From contig NZ_CANLTL010000010.1 in the NCBI RefSeq assembly GCF_947494015.1, positions 62,001 to 126,000 on the forward strand: a stretch of 64,000 bases of DNA. Reading direction: 5' to 3'. This document shows positions 17,284 to 25,373 of this stretch, in pieces (within the stretch, counting starts at the first letter, position 1; each line of letters opens with the position of its first letter). Both the position numbers and the translations under genes were made by a program. The notes under the pieces were generated by a model. That model ran no database searches. It saw only the letters and a program-made list of their open reading frames with translations, and was not told the origin of the DNA. The DNA is from an uncultured Cellulomonas sp. GTDB taxonomy: Bacteria > Actinomycetota > Actinomycetes > Actinomycetales > Cellulomonadaceae.

Positions 17284-17289
17284 TACAGT
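17284..17289 (+). promoter_or_regulatory. -10 box of a leaderless promoter
   Basis: TACAGT ends six bases before ATG 17296; no SD is present. Confidence 0.45.
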
Positions 17290-17295
17290 GGCGGC

Positions 17296-17985
17296 ATGGA
17301 CGAGGGCTCGGAGCGGCGGGTCAGCCTGCGCCGCACCGGGGCCGTCGTCGGGGCGATGGCGACCGCGGCGGTCGGGGGCCACGTCGTCGGCGGTGGGGCG
17401 GTCCCGACCCCGGGCGCCATCGGGCTGCTGCTGGTGGCCCTCGCTGCGGTGGCCGTCGTGCTGGCCCGCGGACGGCTGTCGACCGGCGCCGTGCTCGCCG
17501 TCCTGGGCGCGAGCCAGTACGCGGCGCACGCCCTGCTCGCGGTGACCGCCGGCTGGAGCCTCGCCCCGGCCTCCCCACCCCTCGCCGCGTGCGCACCCGC
17601 GGGGGCGCACACGGTGATGCCGGTGTGCGGTTCCCCCGTGCCGGTGCCGGTGCCGGTGCCCGTCCCCGTGCACGTCCACCACGGCGGGGCCGACGGGGGC
17701 GCGGAGCTGCGCATGGCGCTGGCGCACCTGGTGGCGACCGCCGTGACCGCGGTCGTGATGGCGCAGGGTGACCGTGCCGTCCGAGCGGCCGCGGCCGCGG
17801 CTCTCACCGTGTGGTGGCCGCTGCGGTCCGGGGTGGTGCTGGCCCTGCCCCCGCTGCGTGGTCGTCCGGCGTGGTCGGTCGCGCCCGCTCCGGCGGTCCC
17901 GCCGGCGGTCCGGGTCCAGGCGCGCGGCAGACCCCGGCGTGGACCGCCGACCCTGTGCGGCGCCGTCCTCCGCCCGCTCGGCTGA
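17296..17985 (+). CDS. Polytopic membrane protein with His-rich loop, function unknown
   Basis: 229 aa with five or six hydrophobic segments. Between the central helices lies a loop with two Cys, a (VP)n run encoded by GTGCCG repeats, and VHVHHGG, which looks metal-binding. The gene directly precedes the YcnI-like gene. Such His-loop membrane proteins are found near copper-related YcnI genes in actinobacteria, so a metal-handling role is a reasonable inference but not shown. Leaderless start at ATG 17296. Confidence 0.6.
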   Translation: MDEGSERRVSLRRTGAVVGAMATAAVGGHVVGGGAVPTPGAIGLLLVALAAVAVVLARGRLSTGAVLAVLGASQYAAHALLAVTAGWSLAPASPPLAACAPAGAHTVMPVCGSPVPVPVPVPVPVHVHHGGADGGAELRMALAHLVATAVTAVVMAQGDRAVRAAAAAALTVWWPLRSGVVLALPPLRGRPAWSVAPAPAVPPAVRVQARGRPRRGPPTLCGAVLRPLG

Positions 17986-18060
17986 GCCTGTCCGGCTCGG
18001 CGGCGCCACGGAGCGGCCGCGGTGATCGCCCCGGCGGATCGCCCCCTCCCGCCCCCCTCC

Positions 18061-18080
18061 CGCGCGCCCTCCGGCGCGCG
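18061..18080 (+). terminator. Perfect 8-bp stem, 4-base loop between two plus-strand genes
   Basis: CGCGCGCC (18061-18068) and GGCGCGCG (18073-18080) flank CTCC. It could terminate the upstream gene or form a leader structure for the YcnI gene. Confidence 0.45.
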
Positions 18081-18124
18081 CGGTGGCGTCCGCCCGCACC
18101 CCCTGAGTCGAAGGACGTCCTGCC

Positions 18125-18927
18125 ATGCCTGCACTGCCCCGCACCACCTGCCACACCACCCTCCACGTCACGTCCCGGACGGCGCGCGTCGGGCTGGTCG
18201 CCGCCACGGCGACCGGTCTGCTGCTGGCCACGGCGCCGGGCGCGCACGCGCACGTGCGCGTCGTCCCGGACAGCACCTCGGCCGGTGGCTTCACCGTGCT
18301 CACGTTCCGGGTGCCCACCGAGTCCGAGACGGCCGGCACCACCGCCCTGCGGGTCGAGCTGCCCACCGACACCCCGCTGACCTCGGTCCGCACCACGCCC
18401 ATGCCCGGCTGGACCGCCGTCGTGGAGCGCGGCGCACTCCCGGAGCCGGTCACCCGGGACGGGCCACGCTGACCGAGGCGCCGCTCGCCGTGGTCTGGAC
18501 GGCCGAGCCCGGCACGCAGGTCGGCCCCGGCCAGTACCAGGACTTCTCGCTGTCCGTCGGGCCGCTGCCCGACGCCGGGACCGAGGTGCTGCTGCCCGCC
18601 GTCCAGACCCTCTCCGACGGCGAGACCGTGGCGTGGGACGACGAGCCGCTGCCCGACGGCGTCGAGCCCGAGCACCCGGCCCCCGTCCTGGTGACCACGG
18701 CGGCGGCCGACGACGGGCCCGGCCACTCCGCCCAGCCGGCCTCGGGGGCGTCCGACGGCGCGTCCTCGGCCACGGCGCCCGGCGCGTCGTCGGGGACGGA
18801 CGCCCCGGCGCGTGACGACGCCGCCCGGTGGCTCGGCGGAGCCGGGTTCGCCCTCGGGCTGGCCGCGCTGCTCGTCGCGGTGGTGCGGCGCCGTCGTCCG
18901 GCGGGCCCGGCCGACCGCACCGCCTGA
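18125..18927 (+). pseudogene. YcnI/DUF1775 domain membrane-anchored protein, interrupted by a frameshift
   Basis: Two reading frames together make one typical YcnI protein. The first (18125-18472) gives a signal peptide ending AHA, mature N-terminal His-Val (a copper ligand position in YcnI), TSAGGFTVLTFRVP and GWTAVVERGALPEPVTRDG. The second, entered near 18461-18466, continues TLTEAPLAVVWTAEPG and runs to a C-terminal transmembrane anchor ending at 18927. One missing base in the GGG run at 18461-18463 would restore the frame, so either the gene is recently broken or the sequence has an error there. Upstream AAGGA serves ATG 18125. Role if intact: copper binding outside the membrane. Confidence 0.8.
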
Positions 18928-18942
18928 GGTCACCCGCCGCGA

Positions 18943-18991
18943 CCGTGCCGGTGAGGTGCCGGCGAGTGCCGGTGGCACCTCACGGGCACGG
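18943..18991 (+). terminator. Strong terminator hairpin after the YcnI gene
   Basis: 18943-18960 pairs with 18974-18991: 7 bp, one G-G mismatch, then 10 bp, around a 13-base loop. It begins 16 bases after the stop codon. Confidence 0.65.
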
Positions 18992-19036
18992 CCGCGGTGC
19001 GGCGTGTCCGGCGTCCGACGGCGGGCACGCTCGCCG

Positions 19037-20272
19037 ATGCTGGCCCCGATGACCACGCACAGCCACGACCACCGTCCCGCCGTCCGCCCGGTGCGCCGGC
19101 GCGCCCGGGCCATCTTCGCCGCCGTGCTGATCCCGGCCCTGCTCGCCACCGTCGTGGCCGGTGCGGTGCTGTGGCCCCGGGCGCAGGAGCGGCCGGTGCT
19201 GGAGACCACCGCGCCGGGCATGACCTTCCACCGGGTGACGGTCGAGGCGGTGGACGCCGCGGCCCCCGACGCCGCCGACCAGGTCCGCGGGACGCTCGGG
19301 GACGGCACCGAGGTGTGGGTGCTCGTGCCGCCGGAGTACCTGTCGCAGGTCGCCCCGGGCGACCGGATCACGGTGGCGTACGTGGCCGAGGCGGCCGCGG
19401 AGGGGACGCCGTACGTGTTCGTCGACCACGTCCGGGGCCCGCCGCTCGCGGTGCTCGCGGTGCTGTTCGCCGTGGGGGTGGTGCTCGTGGCGCGCTGGCG
19501 CGGGCTGGCCGCGCTCGTCGGCCTCGGCGTCTCGCTGGCCGTGCTCGGCACCTTCACCCTGCCCGCGCTGCTCGAGGGCCGTCCCGCGCTGCCGGTCGCG
19601 CTCGTGACGTCGTCGGCGATCATGTTCGTGGTGCTGTACCTCGCCCACGGGTTCTCGACCCGCACGTCGACGGCGCTCGTCGGCACCCTCGTCGGCCTGG
19701 TGGTGACGGCGGGGCTCGCCGCCTGGGCCGGCGACGCCGCGCACCTGACCGGCCTGTCCGGGGAGTACGCGCTGGACCTGCAGTCGTCCGCGCCGCTGAC
19801 CGATTTGCGGGCTGTCCTGCTGTGCGGCATGGTGCTGGCCGGGCTCGGGGTGCTCAACGACGTGACGATCACCCAGGCGTCGGCCGTCTGGGAGCTGCAC
19901 GCGGGCTCCCCGCGGGCCTCCTGGTCGGAGCTGTTCGGGCGGGGCATGCGCATCGGCCGCGACCACATCGCGTCGACGGTCTACACCATCGTCTTCGCCT
20001 ACCTCGGCGCGAGCCTGCCGCTGGTGCTGCTGGTCAGCATCTCCGACCGGCCGATCCTGCAGTCGCTGACCAGCGGGGAGATCGCCGAGGAGGTCGCGCG
20101 CACCCTGGTCGGGTCGATCGGGCTCGTGCTGGCGATCCCGGTCACCACGGCGATCGCCGCCACCGCGGTGCGGTCGGCCGCCCACGGCGTGCTCGACCCA
20201 GCGCCGGGGGGCGACCCGGACGGCGCGCCGCGGGATGGCGCGCAGCACGCCGCCGTCGCTCGTCGGACGTAG
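19037..20272 (+). CDS. YibE/F family multipass membrane protein
   Basis: 411 aa. The first helix is followed by an extracytoplasmic beta-rich region (residues about 55-130: VRGTLGDGTEVWVLVPPEYL, GDRITVAYV), then seven or eight helices characteristic of YibE/F, including ARWRGLAALVGLGVSLAVL and the conserved GVLNDVTITQASAVWEL. The transported substrate is unknown. Possible starts are ATG 19037 and ATG 19049; neither has a strong SD. A His-rich MTTHSHDH segment follows the second one. Its position after YcnI suggests, but does not prove, a metal link. Confidence 0.85.
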   Translation: MLAPMTTHSHDHRPAVRPVRRRARAIFAAVLIPALLATVVAGAVLWPRAQERPVLETTAPGMTFHRVTVEAVDAAAPDAADQVRGTLGDGTEVWVLVPPEYLSQVAPGDRITVAYVAEAAAEGTPYVFVDHVRGPPLAVLAVLFAVGVVLVARWRGLAALVGLGVSLAVLGTFTLPALLEGRPALPVALVTSSAIMFVVLYLAHGFSTRTSTALVGTLVGLVVTAGLAAWAGDAAHLTGLSGEYALDLQSSAPLTDLRAVLLCGMVLAGLGVLNDVTITQASAVWELHAGSPRASWSELFGRGMRIGRDHIASTVYTIVFAYLGASLPLVLLVSISDRPILQSLTSGEIAEEVARTLVGSIGLVLAIPVTTAIAATAVRSAAHGVLDPAPGGDPDGAPRDGAQHAAVARRT

Positions 20273-20311
20273 CACCGGGCTGCCCGCTGGGCGGTGAGCG
20301 GCCCGGGTGCT
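20271..20311. terminator. Bidirectional terminator between convergent genes
   Basis: AGCACCGGGC (20271-20280) pairs with GCCCGGGTGCT (20301-20311) with one bulge. The hairpin overlaps both stop codons. Confidence 0.55.
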
Positions 20312-20735
20312 ACCAGGGCATCGCCGGGTACACGTACCCCGGACCCCAGTACGGCGCGACGCCGTAGTACCCGTACAGCCCGCCGAAGAAGTCCTCGGGC
20401 GAGGCCCGGGCGACGTCGGGGTCGTACGGGGGACTGGCAGCGATCAGGCTCCGTGTGGTGTCCACGTGCACCCGCTCGTCGATCGCCTTGACCGCGTCGA
20501 CCGGGATGAGCCGCTTCTCCTCACCGATCCCGAGGAAGCCGCCGGATCCCACCTCCAGGAACCGCACGCGGTGCTCGCCCTCGTCGACGAGCAGCTCGTC
20601 GACCGTGCCGATGTCCTCGCCGTCGCGGTCGACCACGGCCAGCCCGCGGACGTCCTGCTCGCGTGGCACGGTCAGGCCCGCGTCGCCGAGCCGGACCAGC
20701 GCGCTGCTGCCGTGGCTGTCGTCCTGGTTCGTCAT
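20310..20735 (-). CDS. PRC-barrel domain protein
   Basis: 141 aa soluble protein. A PRC-barrel occupies residues about 28-95 (VRGLAVVDRDGEDIGTVDELLVD, then RFLEVGSGGFLGIGEEKRLIPVDAV). The tail is rich in Tyr, Gly and Pro (GGLYGYYGVAPYWGPGYVYP) and probably disordered. Function unknown; PRC-barrels often act as small binding or stress-response modules. Start ATG 20735 has GGGAG upstream on the minus strand. Confidence 0.8.
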   Translation of the reverse strand: MTNQDDSHGSSALVRLGDAGLTVPREQDVRGLAVVDRDGEDIGTVDELLVDEGEHRVRFLEVGSGGFLGIGEEKRLIPVDAVKAIDERVHVDTTRSLIAASPPYDPDVARASPEDFFGGLYGYYGVAPYWGPGYVYPAMPW

Positions 20736-20810
20736 CGTGAGGTCTCCCGTCCTGGCGTCCCCGCCCGGCGCGGCCGGGGCCGGCCGCGCACTGCTGTGGC
20801 CCGCCGCCGG

Positions 20811-21359
20811 TCAGTCGATCGCGCCGACCTCGACGGCCTCGACCATGATCTCGACCCTGGCCCCGTCGGAGAAGGTCAGCGTCACGGGCACCAGCTCGGC
20901 GCCACGGATCTGCGTCGTGATGTCCTCGAGCACGAAGTGCGGGTCGTCCGGTCCCATCTCGACCAGCGTGCCGATGGGCAGCTCGACGGGCGGCTGGGCG
21001 CCCTCCAGGGTGACGCCCGAGGCGATCTCGCTGGAGACCTCCACGAGCGTCGCGTCCTGCGACGACTCGTTCTGCAGCCACAGGTACAGCGGGACGTCGT
21101 CGCCCGGCACGTACCCGGTCCCCGGGGTGTCGGGGTCCTCCAGGTGCGCGTACCGCACCGAGATGTCGTTCACCGTGACGTTCGCGCCCGGCGGGTTGTT
21201 CTCCACGAACTCCTGGCCTCGCCCGCATGCACCGAGGGTCAGGGCGGTGGCCAGCACGCCGACGACGCCGACGGCGCGTCGCGCGCGCGGGCGTCGCGCG
21301 CGCGGGCGCCGCGCCGTCGCGCGGTGTCGCAGGGAGCCGGCCGGTCGGGGTGCCGTCAT
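20811..21359 (-). CDS. Lipoprotein, possibly PCuAC/LpqE-like fold
   Basis: 182 aa. A very basic N terminus (RRPRARRPRARR) leads into a hydrophobic core and lipobox LTLGAC. The mature part is beta-rich (VNDISVRYAHLEDP, VPLYLWLQNESSQDATLVEVSSEIA, TLVEMGPDDPHFVLEDI) in a pattern like actinobacterial LpqE/PCuAC copper-chaperone relatives. The canonical His/Met copper ligands are not evident, so copper binding is uncertain. Start ATG 21359. A 15-bp repeat in the signal-peptide region (21276-21305) encodes the RRPRA duplication. Confidence 0.65.
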   Translation of the reverse strand: MTAPRPAGSLRHRATARRPRARRPRARRAVGVVGVLATALTLGACGRGQEFVENNPPGANVTVNDISVRYAHLEDPDTPGTGYVPGDDVPLYLWLQNESSQDATLVEVSSEIASGVTLEGAQPPVELPIGTLVEMGPDDPHFVLEDITTQIRGAELVPVTLTFSDGARVEIMVEAVEVGAID

Positions 21360-21672
21360 GGTGGTCCGCCTTCGTCTGTGGTGGGCATCGTCCGTGGTGG
21401 GCATCGTCCGTGGCGGGGGTCGCGGGCGGTCCGATCCACGCGCCGCGTGCCCGGCGCCGCCGTCGGTCCGACCGCCGCCACGTCCTGTTCTGTCCAGGCA
21501 ACTTTGCCAAGTCTTCACCTTCGCGCCGGGATCGCAACCGCACAGCATCACGGCGCCGCGCCGGTCCTGCGTCCGCGGTCCTGCGTCCGCGGCCGTGCCG
21601 GGTTGCGCGGGACGGCGAGGAAGAGTTGCCTCGGTCGACGACAACGCCTGCACCGAGAGCACGGGAGCCGAG
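21360..21672. other. Divergent intergenic region with short tandem duplications
   Basis: 313 bases between the minus-strand lipoprotein and the plus-strand molybdoenzyme. It holds a perfect 16-bp tandem duplication (21379-21410), a perfect 14-bp duplication (21562-21589) and a small inverted repeat GGCAA-CT-TTGCC (21497-21508). I see no coding region and no convincing -35/-10 pair. GGGAG at 21663-21667 is the SD of the molybdoenzyme. Confidence 0.5.
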
Positions 21673-24135
21673 ATGTCGAGGACGGACCGCATCGCCGAAC
21701 CCTGGGGGACCCGAACGCCGTACGGCCCGGGGGAGACGTGGCCGGCACGCGTGGACACCTACCTGGAGGACGGTGTCACCGCCGACGACGTCGACCGCTG
21801 GGTGCAGTCCGCGACCATCCTGCACTCCAACGGCGACGGTCTGGACATCGCGGTCAAGGACGGGCGCATGGTGGGGGTCCGGGGACGGGTCGAGGACCGG
21901 GTGAACCACGGTCGGCTGGGCCCCAAGGACCTGTACGGCTGGCAGGCGAACGCCTCGCCGGACCGGCTGACGCGGCCGCTCGTGCGCAAGGACGGCGAGC
22001 TCGTCGAGGCGTCGTGGGACGAGGCGATGGGCCTGATGGTCGCCAACGCCCAGCGGCTCCTCGCCGAGCAGGGACCCAGCGCCATCGGCTTCTACACCAC
22101 GGGCCAGCTGTTCCTCGAGGAGTACTACACGATGGGGCTGATCGCCCACGGCGGCATCGGCACCAACCACGTCGACGGCAACACCCGGCTGTGCACCGCC
22201 ACGGCTGCGGCGGCGCTCAAGGAGTCCTTCGGCTGCGACGGGCAGCCGGGCTCCTACACCGACGTCGACCACGCCGACGTGATCGCGCTCTGGGGTCACA
22301 ACATGGCGGAGACCCAGACGGTCCTGTGGACCCGGGTGCTGGACCGGCTGGCCGGACCGAACCCGCCGCAGGTGCTGTGCGTCGACCCCCGTGAGACGCC
22401 GGTCGCGCGGGCCGCGACGGTCCACCTCGCGCCCCGCCCGGGGACGAACGTGGCGCTGATGAACGGCCTGCTCCACCTCGTGATCGCCAACGGCTGGTAC
22501 GACGAGGCCTACGTCGAGGCGCACGCGGTCGGCTTCGACGAGCTGCGGGAGCGGCTCCAGGACTACCCGCCGGAGCGCGTGTCGACCATCTGCGACGTGC
22601 CGGTGGAGCAGCTGCACGAGGCGGCGCGGCTGATCGGCACGGCCGAGCGACTGCTCTCCTCCGTGCTGCAGGGCTTCTACCAGGCCAACCAGGCGACGGC
22701 CGCCGCGGTGCAGGTCAACAACCTGCACATCATCCGCGGGATGCTCGGCAAGCCCGGCTGCGGCCTGCTGCAGATGAACGGGCAGCCGTCGGCGCAGAAC
22801 ACCCGCGAGTGCGGCGCCGACGGGGACCTCGCGGCGTTCCGCAACTGGTCGAACGACGCCCACATCCAGGACCTGGCGCGGGTGTGGAACCTGGACCCGA
22901 TGCAGATCCCGCACTACTCGCCCCCCACGCACGCCATGCAGATGATGCGGTACGTCGAGGACGGCTCGATCCGGATGATGTGGGTCCAGGCGACCAACCC
23001 GGCGGTGTCCCTGCCGGAGCTGCGGCGGATCCGCTCGATCCTGTCCCAGGAGCGGCTGTTCCTCGTCGTGCAGGACATCTTCCTGTCCGAGACCGCCCAG
23101 CTGGCCGACGTCGTGCTGCCGGCGGCCACCTGGGGCGAGAAGACCGGGACCTTCACCAACGTGGACCGCACCGTGCACCTGTCCGAGAAGGCGGTCGATC
23201 CCCCCGGCGAGGCCCGCCCGGACCTGGACATCTTCATCGACTTCGCGCACCGGATGGGGCTGTCGGACAAGGACGGCGACCCGCTGGTCAAGTGGCACGA
23301 CCCGGAGTCGGCGTTCGAGGCGTGGAAGGAGTGCACCCGCGGGCGCCCGTGCGACTACACCGGGCTCAGCTACGACAAGCTGCGCGGCGGCAGCGGGATC
23401 CAGTGGCCCTGCAACGAGGAGAACCCCGACGGCACCGAGCGGATCTACGCCGACGGCAAGTTCTGGGCGCAGCCGGAGTACTGCGAGAGCTACGGACGGG
23501 ACCTCGTGACCGGCGCGCCTCTGAGCCCGGTGGAGTACAAGGCGCTCAACCCGACCGGCAAGGCCGTGATCAAGGCGTGCGAGTACATCCCCCCGCACGA
23601 GATCCCCAGCGAGGACTTCCCGCTGCAGCTCATGACCGGGCGCACGCTCTACCACTTCCACACCCGCACCAAGACCGGTCGCGCCCCGCAGCTGCAGGCG
23701 GCGGCGCCCGACGTCTGGGTGGAGATGTCGTCCCACGACGCCGACCTGTTCGGTCTCGCCGAGGGCGACCTCGCGCAGATCGCGACCGCACGGGGGTCGG
23801 TCGAGGCGAAGGTCCGGGTGTGCGGCATCCGGCCCGGGGTGGTGTTCCTGCCGTTCCACTACGGGTACTGGGACACCGAGGGCGGGCACGAGCCGGACGA
23901 CCACGGCCGGGCGGCGAACGAGCTGACCGTCACCGAGTGGGATGCCTGCTCCAAGCAGCCGATCTTCAAGACGGCGGCCGCGTCGGTCCGCAAGGTCCGC
24001 GACGCGGACGGACCGGCACCGGCACCGACGACGACGGGCTCCGCACCCGTGACCGGCGGCGTCCCGCCGACCCGTGGGGGGCCGGACGCACTGTCCGACG
24101 AAGACCTGACGATCGTCCCGGAGGGGTTGCGATGA
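21673..24135 (+). CDS. Molybdopterin oxidoreductase (NapA/NasC-FdhA type) lacking the N-terminal [4Fe-4S] cysteines
   Basis: 820 aa, no signal peptide, so cytoplasmic. The fold is that of Mo-bisMGD nitrate reductases and formate dehydrogenases: GRLGPKDLYGWQ (about 80-91), GIGTNHVDGNTRLCTATAA with the probable Mo ligand Cys174, DVIALWGHNMAETQ, GMLGKPGCG, WVQATNPAVSLP, LPAATWGEKTGTFTN, LMTGRTLYHFHTRT and a C-terminal cofactor-binding beta domain ending before a Pro/Thr linker. The cluster region that normally reads C-x2-C-x3-C is ILHSNGDG (49-56), and the fourth Cys (GRLCPKG) is Gly83. Substrate is unknown. The stop overlaps the next start (ATGA). Confidence 0.88.
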   Translation: MSRTDRIAEPWGTRTPYGPGETWPARVDTYLEDGVTADDVDRWVQSATILHSNGDGLDIAVKDGRMVGVRGRVEDRVNHGRLGPKDLYGWQANASPDRLTRPLVRKDGELVEASWDEAMGLMVANAQRLLAEQGPSAIGFYTTGQLFLEEYYTMGLIAHGGIGTNHVDGNTRLCTATAAAALKESFGCDGQPGSYTDVDHADVIALWGHNMAETQTVLWTRVLDRLAGPNPPQVLCVDPRETPVARAATVHLAPRPGTNVALMNGLLHLVIANGWYDEAYVEAHAVGFDELRERLQDYPPERVSTICDVPVEQLHEAARLIGTAERLLSSVLQGFYQANQATAAAVQVNNLHIIRGMLGKPGCGLLQMNGQPSAQNTRECGADGDLAAFRNWSNDAHIQDLARVWNLDPMQIPHYSPPTHAMQMMRYVEDGSIRMMWVQATNPAVSLPELRRIRSILSQERLFLVVQDIFLSETAQLADVVLPAATWGEKTGTFTNVDRTVHLSEKAVDPPGEARPDLDIFIDFAHRMGLSDKDGDPLVKWHDPESAFEAWKECTRGRPCDYTGLSYDKLRGGSGIQWPCNEENPDGTERIYADGKFWAQPEYCESYGRDLVTGAPLSPVEYKALNPTGKAVIKACEYIPPHEIPSEDFPLQLMTGRTLYHFHTRTKTGRAPQLQAAAPDVWVEMSSHDADLFGLAEGDLAQIATARGSVEAKVRVCGIRPGVVFLPFHYGYWDTEGGHEPDDHGRAANELTVTEWDACSKQPIFKTAAASVRKVRDADGPAPAPTTTGSAPVTGGVPPTRGGPDALSDEDLTIVPEGLR

Positions 24136-24614
24136 AGCTCGGACTGGCCCTGCGTGAGCTGCACCGGTCGGAGAACGACCTGGCTCACGAGCTGCTCACC
24201 GTGGCGGACCGGCACAAGGTCGACCACGAGATCTTCTACATCGGCCGCGACATCGCCGCGTGGTCCCAGCACCACGTGACCGAGATCGCGACGATCGCCC
24301 GCGACTACGGCGAGGACCTGGACCCGGAGCCGCAGGGCGAGCCGGCGCTCATGGAGAAGGTCTGGGAGCGGACCAGCGACGTCCTGGGCCGTGACAGCGC
24401 GCCCGAGCTGCTGCTGCTGCGGGACCTGCGCACGGTGTACATGAAGGCGTCGGGCGTGTCGGTCGACTGGGAGCTGCTCGCCCAGGGCGCGCAAGGAGCC
24501 AAGCAGGGTGAGCTGCTGGAGGTCACCAAGCGGTGCCACCCGCAGACGCTCCGCCAGGTCCGCTGGGCCAACGGCAAGCTCAAGGAGACCGCGACCCAGA
24601 TCCTGGTCAGTTGA
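24132..24614 (+). CDS. Small helical His-rich protein coupled to the molybdoenzyme
   Basis: 160 aa, entirely helical in appearance. Glu/His-rich helices (ELHRSENDLAHELL; HKVDHEIFYIGRDIAAWSQHHVTEI) and a later helix pair (LLLLRDLRTVYMKASG; WELLAQGAQGAKQGELLEV) suggest a four-helix bundle. The family is not one I can name with confidence; a ferritin-like or other metal-binding bundle is possible. ATG 24132 overlaps the oxidoreductase stop by four bases and GAGGGG precedes it, so stoichiometric co-synthesis is likely and a subunit or electron-transfer role is inferred. Confidence 0.75.
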   Translation: MKLGLALRELHRSENDLAHELLTVADRHKVDHEIFYIGRDIAAWSQHHVTEIATIARDYGEDLDPEPQGEPALMEKVWERTSDVLGRDSAPELLLLRDLRTVYMKASGVSVDWELLAQGAQGAKQGELLEVTKRCHPQTLRQVRWANGKLKETATQILVS

Positions 24615-24661
24615 GCGCCGCACCGCGCGGCTCCGCAGGAGGTTCCGGCGCCGACGACCAC

Positions 24662-25315
24662 ATGGCGGTGGCGCGGATCATGGTCCGCCCCATCGGCACC
24701 CCGCTGCCGCTGGGCTTCCTCGGCCTGCTGGTCGCCACCACCGGCTTCAGCGCGCTCCAGCTGGGCTGGCTGGCTCCCGAGCAGGGACGGGTCGTCGCGC
24801 TCGGCGTGCTCGCGTTCACCGTCCCCGTCCAGCTCATCGCGTCGACGTACGGGTTCCTCGCCCGCGACCCTGTCGCCGGCACCGGCATGGGCGTGCTCGC
24901 GGGCACGTGGGCGGCGGCGGGCCTGGCCACGTCCACCTCACCGCCCGGTTCGTCGTCGGCCGGGCTGGGGGTGCTGTTCGTGGCCGCCGCGCTGGCCATG
25001 CTCGTCCCGACGGCGGCCGCGGGGGAGAAGCTCGCCGCGGCGGGCGTGATGGGCCTCAGCGCCTGCCGCTTCGCGCTCACCGGGATCGCCGAGATCACCG
25101 GTGACCCGACCTGGTACACGGTCGCCGGGGTGACCGGGCTCGTGCTGGCCGCAGCCGCCCTGTACGCGGCGCTCGGGTTCGAGCTCGAGGACGCCCAGCA
25201 CCGCACCGTGCTGCCGGTCCTGCGGCGAGGAGCCGGCAGCGACGTGATGACCGGCACCGTCAGCGACGAGCTGCGCGCGGTGACGCACGAGCCCGGCGTG
25301 CGCAAGCAGCTGTAG
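24662..25315 (+). CDS. AceTr (GPR1/FUN34/YaaH)-like membrane transporter
   Basis: 217 aa with six predicted helices. The N-terminal PIGTPLPLGFLGL matches the conserved NPxPLGL region of acetate/succinate channels, though with a Thr-Pro variant; the remaining helices fit the family's size. Start is uncertain. ATG 24662 lies 19 bases after AGGAGG (24637-24642), too far for a normal SD; TTG 24611 overlaps the upstream stop (TTGA) and would add 17 residues; GTG 24668 is another option. Same strand and close to the molybdoenzyme pair, so perhaps co-transcribed. Confidence 0.65.
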   Translation: MAVARIMVRPIGTPLPLGFLGLLVATTGFSALQLGWLAPEQGRVVALGVLAFTVPVQLIASTYGFLARDPVAGTGMGVLAGTWAAAGLATSTSPPGSSSAGLGVLFVAAALAMLVPTAAAGEKLAAAGVMGLSACRFALTGIAEITGDPTWYTVAGVTGLVLAAAALYAALGFELEDAQHRTVLPVLRRGAGSDVMTGTVSDELRAVTHEPGVRKQL

Positions 25316-25373
25316 GTCCACCGCCGCGCCCGTCCACGCCGGGCGCCAGACCGACAGGAGGAGGAGTACGTCG

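Noticed and set aside
18125-18472. A complete 115-aa secreted protein.
   Set aside because: The reading frame stops in the middle of a conserved YcnI segment and the remainder continues in the next frame, so it is half of a frameshifted gene.
13483-19968. An uninterrupted minus-strand frame of about 2,160 codons opposite mobA, moaD, the GGDEF-EAL gene and YibE/F.
   Set aside because: It is antisense to five genes with clear domains and translates into low-complexity Arg/Pro/Gly-rich sequence. Long stop-free antisense frames are expected at this G+C content.
24132-24614. A NarJ/TorD-type molybdoenzyme chaperone.
   Set aside because: It is helical and in the right place, but I cannot find the family's conserved E-P-x-D-H region. 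The idea stays open but unsupported.
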